DNA from: Bryobacter sp.
GTDB taxonomy: Bacteria > Acidobacteriota > Terriglobia > Bryobacterales > Bryobacteraceae
Assembly: GCA_022843625.1 (NCBI GenBank)
Contig: JALHNH010000045.1
Location: 1-54,913, forward strand
Length of the DNA stretch: 54,913 bases
Direction: 5' to 3'
In this document: positions 43,993-52,302 of the stretch, in pieces
Layout of the letters: the number at the start of each line of letters is the position of its first letter
Position numbering within the stretch: the stretch's first letter is position 1
Notes under the pieces: model-generated
Databases searched by the model: none
What the model saw: only the letters and a program-made list of their open reading frames with translations
What the model was told of the DNA's origin: nothing
Position numbers and translations under genes: made by a program

Positions 43993-45114
43993 ATGTCGGT
44001 TTCAAGTGTAAGTGTAGACATCCGAACACGGCTATGGGGGAAGGCGGGCGGACGCTGCGAGTACGAAGGTTGCAATAAGCCGCTATGGATTCACGGTGTG
44101 ACTCAGTGTGAATTCAATAGTTCTTATGTTGCACATATCGTCGCGGACGAACCAGGCGGCCCGCGCGGCGACATCAACCGATCAAAACTGATATGTAACG
44201 ATATCTCGAACTTGATGTTGCTTTGTGATGCCTGCCACCGTTTAATCGACAAAGCCGACGTTGCGGGCCATCCCGAGGAAAGATTAAAGGGGATGAAAGC
44301 TCGACACGAGAATCGGATCGAACTTCTTGGGTCGCTTGGACCCGAGAAGCAAAGCCATGTTCTGCTTTACGGGGCCAACATTGGCGCCCACGATTCCTCG
44401 CTGTCAATGAACATCGCGGCACAGGCGATGCTACCAGACTGGTATCCGGCCGAAGCCAGAGCTATCGAGTTGGGCTGGACCAACTGCGCACTTGCAGACC
44501 GCGACAACTCATACTGGCAAGCCCAGGTTCTGCAACTGAAGGGCATGTTTGAGCAGGCGGTGAAGCCGCGCTTGAGGAAGGGCGAGATCCGGCATCTTTC
44601 GGTGCTCGGTTTGGCTCCCCAGCCTCTGCTTATGCTGTTGGGCCACCTCTTGTGCGACATCACGGCCTCGGAAGTCTACCAACTACATCGAGAACCAGCC
44701 GACTGGCGTTGGCAGGCAGACCCTCCGGGATTTGACTTCATCGTCACGGAACCCATTTCTACGATCGGACCACCTGCGCTCGTGTTCTCGCTGAGCGGAA
44801 CAGTCGTTGATGAACGTATTCATGCGGTGCTACCGGGCGCAGCCATCTGGAAGTTGTCATCCCCCCAGCCGCACAATGACTTTCTTGCAGGCCGTGGGCA
44901 GGCCAGGCTGTTTCGCCAACACGTGCGACGTCTACTTGATCGCATTAAGGCGGCTCACGGCGAAACCGCTACGTTGCATGTTTTTCCCGCAATGCCAGCA
45001 GCTCTGGCTGTCGAATTCGGACGGGTGATCATGCCGAAGGCCGACATGAGTATTCAGATTTACGACCAAAATCAGGCCCTCGGCGGCTTCGTGCCGGTAT
45101 TGACTCTCCCGTAG
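43993..45114 (+). CDS. cap5: CBASS effector Cap5: HNH nuclease fused to SAVED sensor
   Basis: The ATG at 43993 is preferred over the GTG at 43984. The 373-residue protein has an N-terminal HNH/treble-clef nuclease (CEYEGC, then VAHIVADEPGG and LCDACHRLID) and a C-terminal SAVED domain (about 140-373: HLSVLGLAPQPLL, VYQLHREP, HVFPAMPAALAVEFGR). Cap5 proteins are activated by cyclic oligonucleotides and degrade DNA, killing the infected cell. It lies on the plus strand after the HamB-like gene (52 bases), yet the cyclase and E2-like genes that should make its activator are convergent and end 6 bases beyond its stop. Confidence 0.95.
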   Translation: MSVSSVSVDIRTRLWGKAGGRCEYEGCNKPLWIHGVTQCEFNSSYVAHIVADEPGGPRGDINRSKLICNDISNLMLLCDACHRLIDKADVAGHPEERLKGMKARHENRIELLGSLGPEKQSHVLLYGANIGAHDSSLSMNIAAQAMLPDWYPAEARAIELGWTNCALADRDNSYWQAQVLQLKGMFEQAVKPRLRKGEIRHLSVLGLAPQPLLMLLGHLLCDITASEVYQLHREPADWRWQADPPGFDFIVTEPISTIGPPALVFSLSGTVVDERIHAVLPGAAIWKLSSPQPHNDFLAGRGQARLFRQHVRRLLDRIKAAHGETATLHVFPAMPAALAVEFGRVIMPKADMSIQIYDQNQALGGFVPVLTLP

Positions 45115-45120
45115 TCAGAA

Positions 45121-45552
45121 CTAGGCAGCCGGCTCGATTTCCTTCAAGTCTCCGTGTGTAATTCCGCCGCCATACCATTCGCCGGTGGCGCGCCACATTT
45201 CATAGAAGGCCAGCCACAGTGACAGCCATGGAACAATCTTGTCCGCCAGCTTCATGTCGGACCGCCAGGATTCCCTGCTGGGGTAGAACAGGCACGGTTG
45301 GTCGGGGCCGTAAGTATGTGGGATCTTGCCGCCAGGCTCGCGCGGCTGTAACTGGTTGCCTGGCACAAACGCCTTCGGCCACCGACCGACGTGGTACTCA
45401 AGACGAACGTCGTAGATCGCATTCACAGGACCCGGTTGCAGTCGGCCACGGCACACCAAAAGCCCTCCATCGACCTCGCACTCAAACGACGGATAGCGGC
45501 TCCGCATCCACGCGGCCTGATCTCGAATTCCGATAGTCCTGGTTCGATGCAT
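45121..45552 (-). CDS. CBASS type II-short E2-like protein
   Basis: This 143-residue protein is an E2-like domain as in short type II CBASS. A catalytic cysteine lies in HTYGPDQPCLFYP, followed 20 residues later by ADKIVPWLSLWLAFYEMW and the conserved tail TGEWYGGGITH. In longer type II systems E1-E2 (Cap2) conjugates the cyclase C-terminus to targets; short systems have only this E2. The gene is immediately downstream of the nucleotidyltransferase on the minus strand (stop and start adjoin at 45552), so the two are cotranscribed. The first 30 residues (MHRTRTIGIRDQAAWM) are basic. Confidence 0.9.
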   Translation of the reverse strand: MHRTRTIGIRDQAAWMRSRYPSFECEVDGGLLVCRGRLQPGPVNAIYDVRLEYHVGRWPKAFVPGNQLQPREPGGKIPHTYGPDQPCLFYPSRESWRSDMKLADKIVPWLSLWLAFYEMWRATGEWYGGGITHGDLKEIEPAA

Positions 45553-46724
45553 TAACGTCCGTAGAATTGGTTCCGTGTGACGGGGACTATTTTGGGGGTG
45601 GTGGTGAGCTTCGACAGGATTCCTGCTGAAGTGATGCCGAGATTGCCGCTCTTCCGGTCGTCATTCCATGAGGAGGATTCCATGCGAAGCGCTTCACTGA
45701 CCCGTTCACTCCCAAACAAACTGCCGAGCGGTTCGCTGAGCGACTCCAAGCCTTTGCGTTCTTCATTGAGGCTCGGATGAAGTGCTCGCTTGAAGGTCGT
45801 CCGGAAATTGCTAATGTAAACACGAAACTTGTCGTACTTTTCCTGATCCCACGTGTCGGCGAAATTTTCACGCCGATTGGCGGGATTCTCGATCCGGGGG
45901 ACGGAAGGATGTTGTTCCAGTGCACGATGGATTCCGTCCAACACACTCTCCAGCGCGAGGGCCAATGAACGTTGACCTTTGTAGAATTCACCGGCCAAGG
46001 TGGTCAGAATGACCGAGCGCGCGATGTCGCGCCCGCCCATAAAGAAGACGTCACGGTGACGCTTCATCAGTTGCACTATCCGCTGCAAAGGATATTTGTA
46101 CTCGTTGGGCACGGCTGATGGAAGCGGTTCCACGCTCGCCTTTAGTTCGTGTTCAGCGATTGCGTCCCGCAGAATGCACTGTGCAAAGAACCACTCTGCA
46201 AAACCTTTTGGGTTGCTGTCCTTCCAACAGGCCAACTTCCGGTCGGGTACAAAAATGGCGCCATTCCCCAAATGGTAATTCGGGCACGCTGGAAGAATAT
46301 CCAGGTGAAAAGCTCCAGCGTAGTTCAGCCGGAGGCAGCGCTTTAGACGTTCCAACATGTCCTTGTACGTTTGGTTCTCGGCCAATCGACCGTAAACCCA
46401 TTCGTAAACGAACAGAGGTGGCTGCTCGCCGCAATGATGGAGCTGGCAAACCAGATCAAGGTCGTACTCATGCCGGCTGTTGTAGGGCCGGACAGTTGTG
46501 CCGAGGAGCATAGAGCCCTGCGGATAAATTACTGGCGCGAACGGCGCCAGGGCGCTTCCCGGAAGCTCCAACCAGGTGCCCACAGCCCTGTACTTCTCTT
46601 CCGCGTTGCGATATTGAGTGGGCGTGAGTTCAGACAGGACACAGATTCGCTCCAAGTGGCGATCCAGCCACTGGACTCGGGTTGTTGGAAGCGTTTGACG
46701 CTCAGGAATTGCCAGTAGCACCAA
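45552..46724 (-). CDS. CD-NTase family cyclic-oligonucleotide synthase (CBASS)
   Basis: This 390-residue nucleotidyltransferase starts at a TTG with AGGAGG at a good distance. The active site is visible: YPQGSMLLGTTV (GS motif, about residues 70-80) and HEYDLDLV (metal-binding D-x-D, about 90). Its C-terminal tail (VTRNQFYGR) could be the part conjugated in E2-containing CBASS. Cap5 effectors often pair with clade D or G enzymes, so a cGAMP-like or other cyclic nucleotide is likely; the product cannot be told from this sequence. Divergent from the YdjM-like gene, with a 78-bp shared promoter region. Confidence 0.93.
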   Translation of the reverse strand: MVLLAIPERQTLPTTRVQWLDRHLERICVLSELTPTQYRNAEEKYRAVGTWLELPGSALAPFAPVIYPQGSMLLGTTVRPYNSRHEYDLDLVCQLHHCGEQPPLFVYEWVYGRLAENQTYKDMLERLKRCLRLNYAGAFHLDILPACPNYHLGNGAIFVPDRKLACWKDSNPKGFAEWFFAQCILRDAIAEHELKASVEPLPSAVPNEYKYPLQRIVQLMKRHRDVFFMGGRDIARSVILTTLAGEFYKGQRSLALALESVLDGIHRALEQHPSVPRIENPANRRENFADTWDQEKYDKFRVYISNFRTTFKRALHPSLNEERKGLESLSEPLGSLFGSERVSEALRMESSSWNDDRKSGNLGITSAGILSKLTTTPKIVPVTRNQFYGR

Positions 46725-46802
46725 TAGGGTATTCCTCCTAGTCTTATTCTAACACAGCTTCCATTTTGTGCCAGACTTCGTTATGATGCAAAAGACGTTA
46801 CT

Positions 46803-47255
46803 ATGCCAAACCGACCAATTCACCTTGCCACTTCCGGCCCTGCCGGAGTAGCCTTCGCCTACTATAAAGCTCCTTATACCAACGACATACAGAGGCTTCA
46901 GGAGGTAGTTGGAGGTGCGTTGGGCGGCCTCCTCGGCGGGCTCCTTCCGGATCTCTGTGACCCACCCAGGCATCCTGGCCATCGAGCTGTGGCACATGCC
47001 GTATTCCCGGTCGGGTTGGGGGCAACTGCGTGGATTGGCAATTTGGACAGTTGGCAGAAGGATTTGCGTGATCGAGCAGATGAGTACACTCGCCGCCAAA
47101 TCCAGGCTGACGATCCAATCCTACAGGCGTTGTACGGATTGCTTGCTTTGGTATTCCGAATGCTTAGCGGAATGCTAGCGGGAATCGTGGCGGGATACGT
47201 CACCCATATTTGCCTCGACTTCACGACGCCGCGCTGTTTGCCGCTGATAAGCTGA
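46803..47255 (+). CDS. YdjM-like membrane-bound putative hydrolase
   Basis: This 150-residue protein matches the YdjM (LexA-binding, inner-membrane-associated putative hydrolase) family. A glycine-rich helix (GGALGGLLGGLLPD) is followed by an HPGHRAVAHAVFPV motif and a C-terminal helix GIVAGYVTHICLDF, placing conserved His and Asp residues near the membrane. In defence islands such proteins sit beside other effectors, with no established role. Its stop is 11 bases from the XRE-ImmA gene start, so they appear cotranscribed. It lacks a strong ribosome site. Confidence 0.75.
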   Translation: MPNRPIHLATSGPAGVAFAYYKAPYTNDIQRLQEVVGGALGGLLGGLLPDLCDPPRHPGHRAVAHAVFPVGLGATAWIGNLDSWQKDLRDRADEYTRRQIQADDPILQALYGLLALVFRMLSGMLAGIVAGYVTHICLDFTTPRCLPLIS

Positions 47256-47266
47256 AAGGTCACAAC

Positions 47267-48520
47267 ATGTCGATAGATCAAGTCGAACTCGGTAAGCGTT
47301 TAAAGCAGGCTCGTGAGGCTTGCGGGCTTACGCAGGAAGACTCTGCCCTTGAGATGGGAATGGCGCGAGCGACCGTTGCGCAAATCGAACTTGGAAATCG
47401 TTCCGTTTCAGGAATTGAGCTTTCCAAGTTTGCTCATTTGTATGCGCGCGACATTCGAGAATTCCTTGCTCCAAGCTTTAGCGTATCGGGACTCACGGCC
47501 GTCCTTTTTCGATCAGAAGAAGATGCCGGTGACGGCGTGAAGGCCGCTTTGCGTGACTGTATTGCACTTGGCCATCAGCTCCGTGATCTTGAAGAGCTTT
47601 TGGGCATCACGAGAAGTACCGGAAATGTTGCGTCCTATCCATCCGTTGCGCTCGGATCGAAGTGGGATGCCATTCAGAGTGGAACGCAAGCGGCACTTGA
47701 GGAGCGCCGCAGACTCGGATTAGGCACGGCTCCCCTCTCGGATATGCCTGGGCTTCTCGAAGCGCAGGGGATCAGAACCGGATTAATCTCGATGCCGGCA
47801 GGCGTATCAGGACTGATGATTTCTGATCCGTCGGTGGGCCTCTTTGTCGTGGTGAACCGCGAACATCCGCCGGTGCGACAGAGATTCTCCTGGTGTCATG
47901 AGTACGCTCATCTGCTGTTGGATCGGTCGCAATTGGGCCACGTAAGCCGCGAGGCAGAAAGATCCGACCTCCTAGAAGTACGGGCAAATGTTTTTGCGGC
48001 CACCTTCTTGATGCCAGAAGACGGAGTCCGGCAGTTTATCGCCAGCCTGGGAAAAGGCAGTGCCAGCCGGCTGCATGCGGAAGTGTTCGACGAGGCCGGC
48101 GTTGTCCCGGTCGATAGCCGTACAGCCGGGGGCAGCCAGGACCTTCAAATCTACGATGTGGTAAAGCTGGCTCACCACTTCGGAGTGAGCTTGCTCTCAG
48201 CGCTGTACCGTCTCCTGAATCTTAAGCTTGTCACGGAGAAGCAGTTCCAGGAAATGAAGCAGATGGATGCCGACGGAGTCGGCCGCGCTGTTGCAGAGCT
48301 GTTGGGCCTTGTGGAGATCTCAGCGGATGAAAACGTGACGGCGTTCTATCGGCGCTACCTCGTGTTGGCACTCGAAGCCTATCGACGCGAAAAGATCAGT
48401 CATCGGAAACTGGTCGAGATCGGAAGCAAAATGGGTGTCCAATCCGATGAGATTGAGTTGATTCTCATTAAGCTTGGCCTGGACCAAGAGCCGGCAGCGG
48501 TTTTGCTGCCAAACAGATAA
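47267..48520 (+). CDS. XRE-HTH regulator fused to ImmA/IrrE-type metallopeptidase
   Basis: The ATG at 47267 (AAAGGT 8 bases upstream) is used; the longer frame overlaps the YdjM-like gene. The 417-residue protein has an N-terminal XRE helix-turn-helix (LGKRLKQAREACGLTQEDSA, MARATVAQIELGNR) and an ImmA/IrrE zinc-protease domain whose active site is HEYAH (about residue 211). A C-terminal helical part of about 110 residues follows. Such proteins act as antitoxin-proteases or DNA-damage-triggered derepressors that cleave a repressor. The gene is followed 2 bases later by the PIN gene, so the pair is a likely toxin-antitoxin unit. Confidence 0.93.
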   Translation: MSIDQVELGKRLKQAREACGLTQEDSALEMGMARATVAQIELGNRSVSGIELSKFAHLYARDIREFLAPSFSVSGLTAVLFRSEEDAGDGVKAALRDCIALGHQLRDLEELLGITRSTGNVASYPSVALGSKWDAIQSGTQAALEERRRLGLGTAPLSDMPGLLEAQGIRTGLISMPAGVSGLMISDPSVGLFVVVNREHPPVRQRFSWCHEYAHLLLDRSQLGHVSREAERSDLLEVRANVFAATFLMPEDGVRQFIASLGKGSASRLHAEVFDEAGVVPVDSRTAGGSQDLQIYDVVKLAHHFGVSLLSALYRLLNLKLVTEKQFQEMKQMDADGVGRAVAELLGLVEISADENVTAFYRRYLVLALEAYRREKISHRKLVEIGSKMGVQSDEIELILIKLGLDQEPAAVLLPNR

Positions 48521-48522
48521 CT

Positions 48523-49032
48523 GTGGGCCACACAGAGACAACCAGAATCGTCATCGCCGATACGAGTGTGCTTATCAACCTTATGCACACCAAGCATTTG
48601 AGGCTGCTCGGCGGCACTCCCGGATATCGGTTTGTTGTTGCTGATGAAGTGCTGGCGGAGGTACAAGATCCTTCGCAGAAGATGATGGTAGTCGATACCA
48701 TCTCAGGTGGAATCGTGGACCAGACCCGGGTACATGGTCCAGGAGAACTGGCGATTTATGCACAGCTCTTATCAACCCTTGGTTCTGGCGAATCAGCGTG
48801 CCTGGCGGTGGCGCAAAGCAGGGGTTGGGGTGTGGCTTGCGATGAACGGCGAGTGTTTCTGCGGGAGGCTCGAGCACGATTAGGACAGAATCGGCTAATC
48901 AACACTCCCGGGCTTTACCTTCTTTGGATTCAGTCCGGGCTACTGAATGTTGACGAGGCTGATGAAGCCAAGCAGATTCTCGAAAGCAACCGCTTTAGGA
49001 TGGCATTCGGCTCTTTCCGCGAGTTGCTTTGA
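48523..49032 (+). CDS. PIN-like domain protein (DUF3368 type), probable toxin
   Basis: The GTG at 48523 follows the stop of the XRE-ImmA gene by two bases. The 169-residue protein has the PIN-like core: VIADTSVLINLM, then VVADEVLAEV, GESACLAVA and GVACDERRVF, giving the acidic residues of a metal-dependent ribonuclease. This is the DUF3368-type PIN that is often paired with an ImmA/IrrE-HTH gene. As a toxin it would cleave RNA and be controlled by its neighbour. All four acidic positions appear intact, unlike the decayed PIN gene at 13.3 kb. Confidence 0.85.
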   Translation: MGHTETTRIVIADTSVLINLMHTKHLRLLGGTPGYRFVVADEVLAEVQDPSQKMMVVDTISGGIVDQTRVHGPGELAIYAQLLSTLGSGESACLAVAQSRGWGVACDERRVFLREARARLGQNRLINTPGLYLLWIQSGLLNVDEADEAKQILESNRFRMAFGSFRELL

Positions 49033-49221
49033 TCATCTAGCGCCAGGCCCAGTGCTCAATCATCATTGAGGCACGACCGATTAGCGCCGCATTGCGGAAG
49101 AGGGGCATCAAATCAAAATTGTCTTCTCCGGCGAAGGCGCGTCAGCCGACCCTGACCAAAGCGCAGAATGATGAATTGAGCTTTGAGTCTTTGGGATGCC
49201 CACGTATGCTGGGGCAGATCA

Positions 49222-50667
49222 ATGCACAAAAGCGAACTGGAGCTGTATAAGGTAGGTGAGGGCACCTCGGCATTCGGCCCTCATCAGATTCCGGAACTGT
49301 TGAGGCCGCACCTCCATCCGGGGGATCATTTGTTCAGGCTCGGCGACTCGTCATTGCTGGTTAGGTCGAGACTAAGAAAATCCCAGGAATTGGCGTTCCT
49401 GAGGATGAGATTGGGGAGCGGGCGTGGCGAAGACTGGCTGCGTATTCACACATCGCCAACAGACATCGCACCTATAACCAAGATCTTGCTATCGGCCAGC
49501 GCCATTGAAAAGTACTTCTATTCGTTAACAGATCGTTCCAGCGATCTCTATCGAGTGCTTCGAGTCAAGAGAACGGCAGAGCTCATCGACATCCGGCTAG
49601 CGTGGCGCGTGGCGCGGGTAGGAGGAACTGCGAATGGGAACCTGAAGGAGTTGCGAGAGTTGGAGCGGGCTTTCAACCTGCTCGCCAACCCGGAAGTTCG
49701 CACGGCCTATGACGCGTGGCTTCAGGACGAGGATAATCCGCTTCCCTTCCCTTATGCGGCGAGTGGCGATTGCGTAGTCGCGGGGCGATTGTCGAAGGAT
49801 GGGGAGACCTTTTTCGCTGATTCGATTTTGGCGTTCAAGCCTAACGTACAGCCCAAACAATTCGAGGTGCTCCTGCGGCAATGCGAGTTCCTTCCCGACC
49901 GGATCCTGTTCAGGGATTCCAAACGCAAGGTCGAGGTCTGGTTGGATGCCGGTTTGCTCGAAGGGTTACGGTGGGACTCGACTTGGAACAATTGGAAACA
50001 GTGGCTACGCTCGCGGATCTCGATTGCTTCAGACTTTGTGGAGGCGCCCAAAGCTCACGTCGAGGACGGCGAGCGGGTTGTGACCTCTTGGTGGATTTCG
50101 CTACCTTCCCGAATCAACGTCACGATGCCGGCGTCGCTCTGGGAGGACGTCGAACGCGCGCGGGCATTTCACGATTTACTGGGACGCCATGCTGAAATTC
50201 TGGCCAAGGTTCGCGAACAAGTGGCGCGCGAGCCCGTGGAAGCCGGCACCGTTCAATTCTGGTTTGATCAACTGGGCGCTGCTCCGGCGTTGAGACCAGA
50301 GTTCGCCACCTGGCAACCCGATTACGACGTGTTCTACTTTGACCAATTGCGGCAGCGGTCGCGGGTGTGGTTTCTGTTCCGCGAGGAATACCTGTTCGTC
50401 CTGCCCGGAGCCGTTGTCTCAGAGATTCCCATGGCCGGGCATGCCAGCTATATTTTTGCCGAACCTCCAGACATGGATCGCTTCTTGCGTCGATACAGCG
50501 GAGTGGTGCGAACGGATATTCGCATGAACAAGGACGGGGTAGCGACAGAACTTGGCTTTGTGGGGCGAGTACTACGTGGCACAAAAAAGAAGCGATGGCT
50601 GGCCGATGTGCTCAAGCATTCGACGACAGGAAAGGAAAACGAATATGGCCGTAGTACCGATGAATGA
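49222..50667 (+). CDS. Degenerate J-domain-like protein, unknown function
   Basis: I prefer the ATG at 49222 over the TTG at 49183, giving 481 residues. The interval of about 190 bases before it shows only a small imperfect hairpin (49052-49074). Around residues 112-165 the sequence resembles a DnaJ J-domain: SSDLYRVLRVKRTAE, then ELERAFNLLANPEVRTAYDAWL. The His-Pro-Asp loop needed to stimulate Hsp70 is missing. The C-terminal half (about 180-481) has folded-looking sequence (VWFLFREEYLFVLPG, MAGHASYIF) with no family I recognise. A 60-residue gene overlaps its last 23 bases. Confidence 0.8.
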   Translation: MHKSELELYKVGEGTSAFGPHQIPELLRPHLHPGDHLFRLGDSSLLVRSRLRKSQELAFLRMRLGSGRGEDWLRIHTSPTDIAPITKILLSASAIEKYFYSLTDRSSDLYRVLRVKRTAELIDIRLAWRVARVGGTANGNLKELRELERAFNLLANPEVRTAYDAWLQDEDNPLPFPYAASGDCVVAGRLSKDGETFFADSILAFKPNVQPKQFEVLLRQCEFLPDRILFRDSKRKVEVWLDAGLLEGLRWDSTWNNWKQWLRSRISIASDFVEAPKAHVEDGERVVTSWWISLPSRINVTMPASLWEDVERARAFHDLLGRHAEILAKVREQVAREPVEAGTVQFWFDQLGAAPALRPEFATWQPDYDVFYFDQLRQRSRVWFLFREEYLFVLPGAVVSEIPMAGHASYIFAEPPDMDRFLRRYSGVVRTDIRMNKDGVATELGFVGRVLRGTKKKRWLADVLKHSTTGKENEYGRSTDE

Positions 50668-50827
50668 GGAATTGAAGGAGATCATCTTGAGGGAACACCC
50701 GGCAGGCATCTGGGTGGTCTTGGCGGAAGAACTTCCTCAGAGTTTCGAACCCGATTTGGGGGAGTTGGCGGGACATCCCATAACCGAATTGAGTCAGGCG
50801 GCCGAAAGCTGCTTCGTCCCGCGTTGA
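50645..50827 (+). CDS. Small protein coupled to the J-like gene, unknown function
   Basis: The ATG at 50645 lies inside the end of the J-like gene, preceded by GGAAAGGA, a good coupled ribosome site. It encodes 60 residues (MAVVPMNEELKEIILREHPA at the N-terminus), acidic and mostly helical, with a short conserved-looking middle (WVVLAEELPQSF). Its end overlaps the convergent ThiF gene by 34 bases. A ubiquitin-like beta-grasp cannot be excluded, but I see no such pattern and no C-terminal Gly-Gly. The coding call depends on the ribosome site and overlap. Confidence 0.6.
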   Translation: MAVVPMNEELKEIILREHPAGIWVVLAEELPQSFEPDLGELAGHPITELSQAAESCFVPR

Positions 50828-51582
50828 CGCATGCGTCGCCAGATCGAGGGGCTGACCGGGATAGGCACCACTCGCGGGGTGGTCACGCTGACAAACGCAC
50901 CATGGTGCTCAAGGTGGCCATAGCGGAACAGCCGGGTCAGCTGGGCGAGGGCATGATTCGCCAGGACCTGGTTCACAAACGGCTCTTGCCGTTCCATTGC
51001 TTCAATTGCGCTGCAACTAGGGAGGTCATCCTCGTCCATGGAGGTGTCGATGATTTCGGGAAATAGCTCTGCTGAGGTTCGAAGGCGTTCGGCACTCCGA
51101 CGATTTCTTCCATTGAGCGGCTGACCCAGGACGAACTGCCCTCCATCCGATCCGTTGCCCAAGTCTAGCCAGTATGCGACACGGCTTCGCAAGCCTTGTA
51201 CCTTCCGGTGAATCAACGACCGGGCAGCGCGGGTGTCCACACAGCCGATGACGATGTCGAAAGCGCTGATGTCGGAGCGCTCATTTAAATGCGCTGCCAC
51301 AGCCGTCCAGTTCAAACCCCAGAACAGATTTAATCGGCTAATGGCGATGATCGCCTTGTTCAGGCCAATTTCTGAAATGCAAAATGGCTGGCGAACGGTA
51401 TTCGTCGGCGAGATTGTGTCCCCGTCCATGACCGTCACGGCAAGACCGGCGGGATGGCCGGAGACCAGCATCGATTGATGAAGATAGGGCAGTCCCGCCG
51501 CGATGGCGCTACCGGTCCCGCCGCAACCGATAACTGCGACTCGGACAGGCCGCCGCAACAGGTCGGCTGGCAATTGGTGCAT
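50794..51582 (-). CDS. ThiF/E1-like protein (PRTRC ThiF type)
   Basis: This 262-residue E1-like protein has the adenylate-forming loop VAVIGCGGTGSAIAAGLPYL (residues 14-33), an Asp ligand region MDGDTISPTNTVRQPF, and GLNKAIIAISRLN. A C-terminal block of CSAIEAMERQEPFVNQVLA carries a Cys that could form the thioester in canonical E1s. The layout matches the ThiF protein of PRTRC cassettes. In those cassettes ThiF follows protein B, as here (9-base gap). It probably adenylates a small-protein or peptide terminus. Start: GAGGAGG site. Confidence 0.9.
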   Translation of the reverse strand: MHQLPADLLRRPVRVAVIGCGGTGSAIAAGLPYLHQSMLVSGHPAGLAVTVMDGDTISPTNTVRQPFCISEIGLNKAIIAISRLNLFWGLNWTAVAAHLNERSDISAFDIVIGCVDTRAARSLIHRKVQGLRSRVAYWLDLGNGSDGGQFVLGQPLNGRNRRSAERLRTSAELFPEIIDTSMDEDDLPSCSAIEAMERQEPFVNQVLANHALAQLTRLFRYGHLEHHGAFVSVTTPRVVPIPVSPSIWRRMRQRGTKQLSAA

Positions 51583-51591
51583 GGCTCCTCC

Positions 51592-52302
51592 TCAACAGCA
51601 GCGGCGAAGCAAGTCAGACAGCGTTTCGTTGGCCGGCACAAGGAACTTTGCCGGAAATGATCGGGGCCCGCCTCGAACCTGTTCCCATACATCGAAGTAT
51701 CCTTTTGCGCCCTGGATCAACCGCTTCACCCCGGTTTGATGGGTGAACTCACTCTCGAAGAATGCTCTCTCCCAATGTGCGAGCGCTGCAACGCCGGCCA
51801 ACTCCGGAACCTTCATGCTGCCCAAACAGACTCGACCCATCTCCCCATCCACATTCCAATAAGGAGCAATCATCAGAGGCGTGTCAGCGGTTGGACGCTG
51901 GTTCGTTGATATCGCACGGACCGTCAGTTCCTGACCTGAGGCGCACCAAATCAGCGGAGGCTGCGAGAACTCTGCGCCGCTGAGGCCAGTAGGCGCCTCG
52001 CTGTTGTTGCGAAAGAACATCCGCCGAATACACCGGCGGGACCACCAGACAACCAGGTCCGAATTCCAGACGAGCACGTACTCCGGTAAAACTTCCGCTT
52101 GCATTTCTCTCTGGAGTCCCCGATTGAGCGACCTCACGAAATCCGTCGTGAGGGCTTGGCCTTCTGCAATCTGAGGACACTCGTTCCTGCCTGGTTTCAC
52201 GTCGTGCCAAACGCCGAAGGCGCGGTTCCTGCCTTCATAAAGGAGCAGCGCTCCCTTCAGAACAATACTCTCGGATCCGCCTAGTTCGATAAGGGCATTC
52301 AT
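51592..52302 (-). CDS. PRTRC system protein B-like protein
   Basis: This 236-residue protein matches the PRTRC protein B pattern: QPPLIWCASGQELTVRA, then RPTADTPLMIAPYWNV, the block GRVCLGSMKVPELAG, and AFFESEFTHQTG near the C-terminus. The conserved Cys in VCLGS, followed by a tryptophan-bearing helix, resembles an E2 active-site region; this reading is an inference. It has an AAGGAGGG site 5 bases upstream and precedes ThiF by 9 bases. Other PRTRC members (ubiquitin-like C, JAB-type A, ParB-like) are not seen in the window. Confidence 0.85.
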   Translation of the reverse strand: MNALIELGGSESIVLKGALLLYEGRNRAFGVWHDVKPGRNECPQIAEGQALTTDFVRSLNRGLQREMQAEVLPEYVLVWNSDLVVWWSRRCIRRMFFRNNSEAPTGLSGAEFSQPPLIWCASGQELTVRAISTNQRPTADTPLMIAPYWNVDGEMGRVCLGSMKVPELAGVAALAHWERAFFESEFTHQTGVKRLIQGAKGYFDVWEQVRGGPRSFPAKFLVPANETLSDLLRRCC

